The translations under genes and the position numbers were made by a program. Positions 42,961-49,462 of a stretch of DNA of 49,462 nt are shown here, piece by piece. Position 1 is the first letter of the stretch. Each line of letters begins with the position of its first letter. Source of the DNA: Obelidium mucronatum (taxonomy: Eukaryota > Chytridiomycota > Chytridiomycetes > Chytridiales > Chytriomycetaceae); the NCBI GenBank assembly GCA_025765595.1, contig JAIVFH010000211.1, positions 1 to 49,462 on the forward strand, given 5' to 3'. The notes beneath the pieces are model-generated. The model had not been told where the DNA came from and did no database searches. It saw only the letters and a list, made by a program, of their open reading frames with translations.

Positions 42961-43734
42961 TCTCGCGAACCTTGGGACTTACGTAAAAACTGTCTTTTTA
43001 ACTCTTTAAAGCCTTATATTTTATTGCGGCTGTTTGATCAAGATAGACAACCAAACCTTATAGCTTTAATTGAGAATTTTGAAACTGGCCGCATTTGCGG
43101 TTTGGAAAGCGACAACGGATTCGGTCCAATGGTTGGATATTATATAAGCAGGGCGTTTTTGTCTGCCAAGAAATACAGGTGGAGCAATCGTGAGTCACGT
43201 AATTGTGAGTCAATTATTGCCGTTTTGCTCATTGCAGAGACTCTTGAAGGTATCGGCGACTGGGTTTAAAACTGAACATCTTGCACAGAGTCAAGTGGCG
43301 CTCTTAAGCCGTCCCGCCACTTGTTTCAAATTGGTTCAAGATTAAAGGCTTGACCAGTGGCAGGGTGGCAAAACGCCCGCTTCGCCTACCCACTGCGAAT
43401 TACAAAACGTTTCCAGCTCTTCTGTGTTCAGCCTAACCGCAGAGAGACTATGGCGCAGACGATGCTTGTCACAATGAACTATTCCTCTTGCCGAGCACAG
43501 ATGTGTCTGCAGAAGTGTGGCCCAATTTAAGACCACATCCACCTACGAGCGACTCGAGCAAGTCAGACGCCGCAATTGCCCGCCCACAAATTAGAGTGCT
43601 GAAATAGCGCCCCCGCAGAGGGCAGCAGCAGAGTGGCGCGCTATGGATTCCAAAAACAGTTTAATCACGTGGCGACAAGCCCAATTAGAAATGTATAAAA
43701 AGAGCGTGTCTCCCTCCCTGAACATCATCTCCCA
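42961..43734. promoter_or_regulatory. Gene-poor region upstream of the OPT transporter
   Basis: No convincing gene. It carries a CACGTG site at 43666-43671 and a TATAAAA box at 43694-43700, about 35 bp before the OPT ATG, so its right end is the OPT promoter. A short plus-strand open stretch (43024-43269) has no recognisable features. Confidence 0.5.
43666..43671. promoter_or_regulatory. CACGTG E-box upstream of the OPT gene
   Basis: The sequence tCACGTGg lies 64 bp before the OPT start and about 25 bp before its TATA box. The same core precedes SulP copies 1 and 3. It may reflect shared sulfur or nutrient control through a bHLH factor; this is inferred from position. Confidence 0.35.
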
Positions 43735-46255
43735 ATGACCACTGCTGAAGAACTGGTTGCTGACAAGGCGCAGAAGGTGCACTGCCTGGTCGAGGCTCAC
43801 CCCGAGTACGACGATGACACTGAAGTCGGTGACATCAATGATGTTGAAGAGAGAATGTGAGTGACTCAGCGATACCCTTATCTGACCCACCCCTCGTGGG
43901 TCCAACTCTTATCCATCGACGAGCCGCATGTTCTAACTGCTGTTCTAGCAACTTCATTGTGCCTCAAACCGATGACCCGAGCACTCCAGCATTCACAGTC
44001 AGATCTGTTGTTCTCGGAACAATCTTCTGTGTTTTACTCTCTTTCATCAACACTCTGTTGACATTCAGATCCAATGCTTTCGCGATTGGTGCCAATATTG
44101 CCGTTATCTTGGCTTATCCTATTGGTCTTGCATGGGCGGCCCTCTTGCCCAAAGGAAACATCATCAACCCTGGACCTTTCACCATGAAAGAACATGTTCT
44201 CATCTTTGTTATGGCTTCATGCACTGGTCTTCCTTACGGTCTCGACAACGTTGTTGTTCAAGCCATGCCTCAACTCATGGGCAATGAAAGCATCACCTTT
44301 ATTCAGTCATGGGCTTTCGTTTTTGTCACCCAGTTTATTGGTTACGGAATGTCCGGTCTTTGCCGTCGGTTCCTTGTCAAGCCAACCGCAATGTGGTGGC
44401 CAGGGTCCTTGACGACTATTGCCCTCATGTCTTCGTTCCACAAGGTTGAGACCGGTGATGCTGCTGGAAACAGATTCAAGCTCTCTCGTTTCACTGTATT
44501 TTGGATTGCATTTGGCTGCATGTTCACGTACGCGTGGCTCCCAGAATACTTTGCCCCAGGTCTTCAGGCTGTCTCAATCATGTGCTTGATTGCTGGTTCT
44601 GGAAAGAGCAACCCAGCTGGTGTTATGACTAAGTTCAATGCTATTGCGGGGTCTACCTCCAACGGTGTTGGACTTTTGGGAATGGCTTTCGATTGGGCTT
44701 ACATTGGTGAGTATTTAAATTGACCGAGCCGCGAACCTTTCCTGAATTATTGTTCATAATAGGCTCCACATACTTGACTTCTCCATTCTGGGCGTCTGCG
44801 GTATACCTTTTGGGAAATATCTTCTTCTCATGGATCTTGACTCCAATCTTCTACGCTCAAGATATCTGGGGAATCAATTCCAAGATTTCTGAAGATGATG
44901 TGACACACAACCCATTCCTCAACTCTGCGCACTTGTTTGTTGGAAACCCAGACTCGGTTTCGCACGAACAGGGCTCACGTGTGCGACCCACTTTCTTCTA
45001 CAACGTTTCAGACAACTACAACTTGAACTTGACGGCGTACAATGATGTTGCCCCTGTTTATATTACCGGTTTCTTTGCTATCTGTTATGGAACCTCCTTC
45101 CTTGCCATTACTGCTTCACTTGCTCATGTCTTTGTGTGGTATGGAAAGGACATTTATCGCCAAACCATGAACGCCTTCAGACAAGTTCGTGATGAAGTAG
45201 ACGCTCAAGACAAACACGTCAAAATGATGGAAGCATACCCAGATATCCCCGACTGGGCTTACCTCGCCTTCCTGGGCGTCATCACCGTTGCGGCTGTTGC
45301 TGTATCCCTTTGGACTCCCTACAATATGCCGTGGTGGGCAATTTTCTTCAACCTGTTCCTCTGTGCTATCTTCATTGTTCCATTCGGAATTATTCAAGCA
45401 ATCAGTGGTTTTGGTCTTGGTCTCAACGTATTGACGGAATTCGTTATTGGATTGATGAATCCTGGTCAAACTGTTGCTGTTATGGCATTCAAGTCTTGGG
45501 GAACCAACAACTTGATTCAAGCTTTGGCACTCACTCAGGACTTGAAGCTCGGTCAGTATCTCCACATTCCCCCATATGCGATGGTGTTTGCTCAATTTTG
45601 GGGGACTTTTGTGAACTCCATTGTTGCTACCGCTGTTGCTTACTTTATGATGTTCAACTCTGGCAATCTTTTGGAGCAGCCAGAATGGCAATACTACAAC
45701 TACCAAATCTTCTACTCTGCCGGAGGTATTTGGGGAGCTATTGGGCCTCAAAGATTCTTTGGTATTGGATCCCTTTACGAAGGACTCCTTTGGTGCTTCT
45801 TGATTGGTGCCATCACTCCGCTTTTGCCATGGTTGGGAAACAAGTACGTTGTAAAGTCAAAGTACTGGCACTACATCAACTTCCCACTCATCTACAGCAT
45901 GTGGGGACCAGGAGGATACCAGAGTTTGTACACTCTTCCATTCATCATTGCATACTTTGGACAAGTCTACATGTTCAGACATCAGAAAGAGTTCTATCAA
46001 AAGTACATGTACGTTATTGGTGTCGCATTTGACGCGTCTTCCGCGCTTGCAATCACATTTATTTCTGTTCTGGGAATTTACGGATACTCTTTCACCACTC
46101 GATGGGCGCTGAACCCGAACACTGACGTTCTCCCTAACGTGGATTACTACTGCTGGCCAGGAGCTGACTATATGGACTTCAACTGCGATTACTACACTGC
46201 CCAGGGGTTGAACCAGACAGCAGAAGGCAAGGACTGCCCAATGCCATCAGCATGA
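43735..46255 (+). CDS. OPT-family oligopeptide (or glutathione) transporter
   Basis: Exons 43735-43856, 43949-44706 and 44763-46255 give 790 residues, typical for the family, with a clean TGA stop. Landmarks in order: NFIVPQTDDPSTPAFTVRS before TM1, NTLLTFRSNAF, NPGPFTMKEH, GYGMSGLCRRFLVKP, WPGSLTTIALMSSFH, FDWAYIG|STYLTSPFW, NLTAYNDVAPVYITGFFAICYG, WYGKDIYRQ, MPWWAIFFNLFLCAIFIVPFGIIQAISG, GLNVLTEFVIGLMNPGQTVAVMAFKSWG, and PPYAMVFAQFWGT. Known members (Opt1, Isp4) import tetra/pentapeptides or glutathione with protons at the plasma membrane. A TATA box and CACGTG site precede it. Substrate cannot be told from sequence. Confidence 0.93.
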
Positions 46256-46449
46256 GTTTATGACAGTGAATCTATGGAATAAATATTTAAAGAACGATTC
46301 TTTCCAATTATTGGTTTGGAATATTACGAATCTAACATTGCAGCGGAGCGAACTTCCAAAGAAATGCAATATTGTAACCTGCCTTCAAAAAGGGAAATGT
46401 ATTTATTCTAATAACAAGATCTAATGAAACTGCTTCATGAAAAGAACAG

Positions 46450-48612
46450 TCACTTTGAAACAACATCAACACTCTCAGTCAACACACTCTGAGTCTCACG
46501 ATCAGCAGCAGCAACAGCATCATCAATAGTATAGTGGAAGTACTGCAAGTTGTTTTCAAAGCTATCGTGAATCGCAGCCTCCTCACTATTCTTGAAATAC
46601 TTTGCAAACGCAGCAACAGCCTTCCCTTCCTGCGCAGATGGCGTCGCATCAAAGCTCGAAGAAGTCGTAACTCCAGGAACACGAAGAACAGTTCCCAAGT
46701 ACCCACGGTGCACATTCACAAAGTGGAACTGCACAGGTCTTCCAGCATATCTGGTCAAGTCATCCTTGGAACTGATCAAGGCTTGCAACCCACTGTAGTC
46801 AACGTGGTTCACAGAACTAAAATCCAAAACAATAGAACGAAGCACTGGGAGTGTGCCGAGTCCAAGCTTGTCGCGAGCCAAGGCGCGTTCTTGGGTATCG
46901 TCACTCCACATTTTGTCGGACGCAGCTCGAATGGAACCAGTGTATCTAAACTTTTCCAAGACAGTTTCCTTGAGACGGTCGGCAAAGAATCCAGAGTTGG
47001 GGTAGGTCAGGGATTCTTCAATCTTGAAGACAAGGATTCCTTCTGGAGCCTCAGTAACAGAGCTAGCAACATTGGGGGCCTTCAACAAGTGGGTCGACCC
47101 AAGGACCAGCAGCGGAACGCTTGAGAATTTTCACCTTTGGTCTAGCAACACGGGCGAGAAGGACAATCACGGACCAACCAACGGATGCGAACAACGAGTT
47201 TTCGATGGTGGATACCAAACAGACAACCAAAGCAATAGTAAATCCGAGACCATCAAGAACTGGGTGGTAAAAAAAGATTATTATTCATACATCCCCGGGG
47301 AAGAAATTTAAAATTGTGTGACGCTTACTCTCAATTTGGAACACATTCTTGAGAATTTTGAAGTTGACAAAAAGTTCAAAGATGGCGGCAATAACAATGG
47401 CAGACAAAACGGCACTTGGAATGTAGTACAGGACATCGGTAAGGGTGAAGAGACCGATGATAACGAGAACACCAGTACCGAATGGAGTTCTGACACCAGA
47501 TGAAGATTTAATGGCAGAACGAGAGAAAGAACCAGTGGATGGTAGAGCTCCAATGAAGGATCCGATAACGTTGGTCAAACCAAGAGCAATAGTTTCCTGG
47601 TTAGGGTTGACAGTGTATCCGTTCTGACGACCATACATCTTGACGACAGCTATGTGTTCCAACAAGGAGATGATAAAGATGGAAGGAACAGCCGGCAAGA
47701 TCTTGGATGTGAAGGAGCCAGATAAGTCAGGACCACGAATTCCAGAAAGACCCTTTGGAATAGTCTTGACAATGGAGAAGGGCATATCAGCCCTGTCACG
47801 GTACGCGTAGGAAACTCCAATGTAGACAATCAAAGCGATGCGTTACGCATGAACCCGATAAATCTGAGAACGGGGGTCCTTCTTGGCCAAATGCTGGGAA
47901 CAAGTATTTAATAGAGAAGAGAAAAAACAAGGCCGTGAGTCCAAAGATGGCGTCGTATTTTGAAGTTCCGGTACCAACTGCTTTCAAGAAGTCAATCAAG
48001 ATTTGGTATGGTGGGTTTTCGTTGGTGTTGATGTTTTTGACACCAAAGAGACCGGGCAGTTGTTGGATCTGAATCTGGATACAAGCACCCGAAGGGAAAC
48101 CGGCAATGACAGGGATAGGGACAAAGTCGACGACGACACCCAAACGGAATACTCCAATAAACAACTGGATGATTCCGACCCAGAAACTCATTGTGATACC
48201 GAAAGTGACCTTCTCAGCGGTAGTGGCCTTTGGAGCCCAAGTTGGAATTGATGGATTGACCCCATACAAGAGCAAGAACCGCAGTGAGACCGATAGTAAC
48301 ATCCTTGGAAGTGGCGAACACAGAATACAACAAGCAACCAACGAATCCAGTGTAGAGACCATAGTTCAGCTGGAGTCCAGCAAGCTTTGTTGCATAGGAA
48401 ATGGATGGCTTGGGGGAACAGAATGAGGGCAATGGTGAATCCAGCGATAAAGTCTCCAATGAACCATTGCAGGTTGTATCTTGGCATCCATGGACAATCG
48501 GGGAACAATGACTTGGCGTATCTCACTGATGATTTAGGCAAGTCCTGGACAGCATCCTTGGCTGAACGCTGAGTGCTTCAAATTGCGAGTCTGGCACTTC
48601 TTGGTATGGCAT
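46450..48612 (-). pseudogene. Third SulP/SLC26 transporter copy, broken by many small indels
   Basis: Homologous to copies 1 and 2 from the MPY start (48612) to the TGA after the STAS domain (46450-46452), but split among all three frames. Visible changes against copy 2: an indel near 48570; a 4-bp insertion near 48405 where intron 1 is also absent; compensating indels near 48365; extra C residues at about 48228 and 48262; a missing G near 47838; changes near 47875 and 47896; an in-frame 9-bp loss near 47474; and an extra C at 47080-47084. Intron 2 is still present (about 47260-47329). Long conserved blocks survive (FATSKDVTIG, GALPSTGSFSRSAI, VVLDFSS-like LDFSSVNHVDYSGLQAL). Either a recently dying gene or poorly polished sequence. 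Confidence 0.7.
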
Positions 48613-49016
48613 TTTATGTGAAGAATATGAAAGAGGCGATCCTCCCGGTTTATATAGCGAGTACAAAGCCGTATACAAGTGCCAGTTAATACATCTCGCA
48701 CGGGCGCACGTGCGTCATCTGTGTACCAGCCCAACATCAACTCCCAGCAGATGTTAAATTCGCTGCTTTCTTCCACAAAGTTGTCGTTTAGATATAGATC
48801 GAAGGAGTCTTATAAGAACGAGCGAGTCTACATGGCAGTCATTGGTTCTTGCCACCAGCGTAGAACTGGAAGGGGGCTAATTTGGAGGGGGGCACCAAGC
48901 AATTAACAAATGAAACCAGAATTCCAACCCTAAATTGACCAGAGACGTAATAGAATGTTTGTTTAATATTTATCCAGAAAAGTTCCACAAGAGGTTTTAA
49001 AAAAAAAAACAATCCG
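48613..49016. other. Intergenic region upstream of SulP copy 3
   Basis: Promoter side of the broken SulP copy and 3' flank of the bestrophin-like gene. A TATATA element lies about 37 bp before the SulP start (near 48650-48655) and a CACGTG at 48707-48712. No gene is seen. Confidence 0.45.
48707..48712. promoter_or_regulatory. CACGTG E-box upstream of SulP copy 3
   Basis: Palindromic CACGTG within gCACGTGc, about 95 bp before the start of the broken SulP copy and upstream of its TATA-like element. Matches the arrangement at SulP copy 1. Regulatory role inferred. Confidence 0.35.
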
Positions 49017-49462
49017 TCACTCTGGAATTGCATCAATTTTACTCTCCCTCTTGCTGCCACCAGTTCGATTGCTTCGAGATCTCGCCTTCATATCCCACGT
49101 CTTGACACCACGCCCATCAACGGGGGTTTGCATCAGAGTATGCAGTTCAAGTCTCAACTCGTTGCAGAACTCATTCAAATCGAGGTCATCCGCATCGTAT
49201 CCAAACGGTTGTTCGATTTCATTAGAAACCGCTTCGATTCCAAGTAATGTGAATGCGGCGATTGCGGTAACCGGGATAGTTAGCCATCTAAAAGTAAGAG
49301 GCTTCTTTAAGTCAACAAAGACACAATGGCTTTAGCCGCTTACCCTAGAAGCGTACAAGTTTGGAAAGGTAAACTAATTAAGTAGAGGCATAGAATGTGC
49401 TTTAGATGAATCGCATAGGCGAGAGGGATGGGTGTGTTTCTGATGCGTTCAAAGTTTGTGAG
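49017..49462 (-). CDS. Bestrophin/UPF0187-like anion channel, C-terminal part (cut by window edge)
   Basis: Two exons are visible, 49462-49344 (open at the window edge) and 49287-49017, joined in phase. The product reads NFERIRNTPIPLAYAIHLKHIL, then after the intron WLTIPVTAIAAFTLLGIEAV, then EIEQPFGYDADDLDLNEFC, a set of motifs found together in bestrophin-like proteins (ERI..TPIP.AY, GIE..G.EIE.PFG.D.NDL). A basic Ser/Arg/Lys tail follows, then TGA. Family members form anion (chloride) channels in membranes. The N-terminal part lies beyond the window. Confidence 0.82.

Noticed and set aside
43024..43269. Small plus-strand gene of about 80 residues upstream of OPT
   Set aside because: No recognisable motif, no signal peptide, and it lies in the presumed promoter region.
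45116..45751. Minus-strand frame of about 210 codons within the OPT gene
   Set aside because: Antisense to a conserved, intact transporter; no family resemblance.

Overview
The window is nuclear DNA of a fungus. Genes are intron-rich (mostly GT-AG introns of about 48-100 bp), and the families are fungal: an NDT80/PhoG transcription factor, an EB1/Bim1 microtubule-end protein, a DHA2-type major facilitator, SulP (SLC26-type) anion transporters, an OPT oligopeptide transporter and many secreted LysM/CAP proteins. A full-length CYB5D1 homologue, a protein tied to motile cilia in animals, points to a flagellated (zoosporic, chytrid-like) fungus. That assignment is inference.

Left part (1-24.4 kb) holds housekeeping and regulatory genes: NDT80-like factor (304-3697), CYB5D1 (3897-4786), an unrecognised proline/threonine-rich one-TM protein (5002-7057, minus), a mitochondrial-carrier-like protein (7493-8768, minus), a PHD-TFIIS-SPOC protein of the Bye1/PHF3 type (9021-12645), two tandem SulP transporters (12849-15134 and 15670-17942, minus), EB1 (18267-19181, minus), a zinc/TM exon and a ubiquitin-like gene (19337-20078, minus), an unknown protein (20182-20930), and a DHA2 transporter whose frame runs on into a coiled-coil protein (21048-24340).

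The centre (24.4-43.0 kb) is a one-direction (minus-strand) tandem array of ten intact or nearly intact CAP/SCP/PR-1 genes, one CAP gene with two frameshifts among them in that count, one eroded CAP copy, and one secreted Ala/Gln repeat protein. An intron-containing tRNA-Ile(UAU) lies inside it. CAP members carry N-terminal signal peptides, most have degenerate LysM heads, and three or four have a Cys-rich repeat of about 30 residues. Most have replaced the first histidine of the classical CAP cavity but kept the second.

Right part (43.7-49.5 kb): an OPT transporter (43735-46255), a third, badly frameshifted SulP copy (46450-48612, minus) and the 3' end of a bestrophin-like channel (49017-49462, minus).

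Single-base indels break several otherwise conserved reading frames (NDT80 tail, PHD gene, MFS, one CAP gene, third SulP), while neighbours such as OPT, SulP1, SulP2 and CYB5D1 are clean. Unpolished long-read sequence or real decay could both explain this; the sequence alone cannot decide. The array looks like a fast-evolving secreted arsenal for lipid/sterol or chitin-associated binding, flanked by nutrient transporters.
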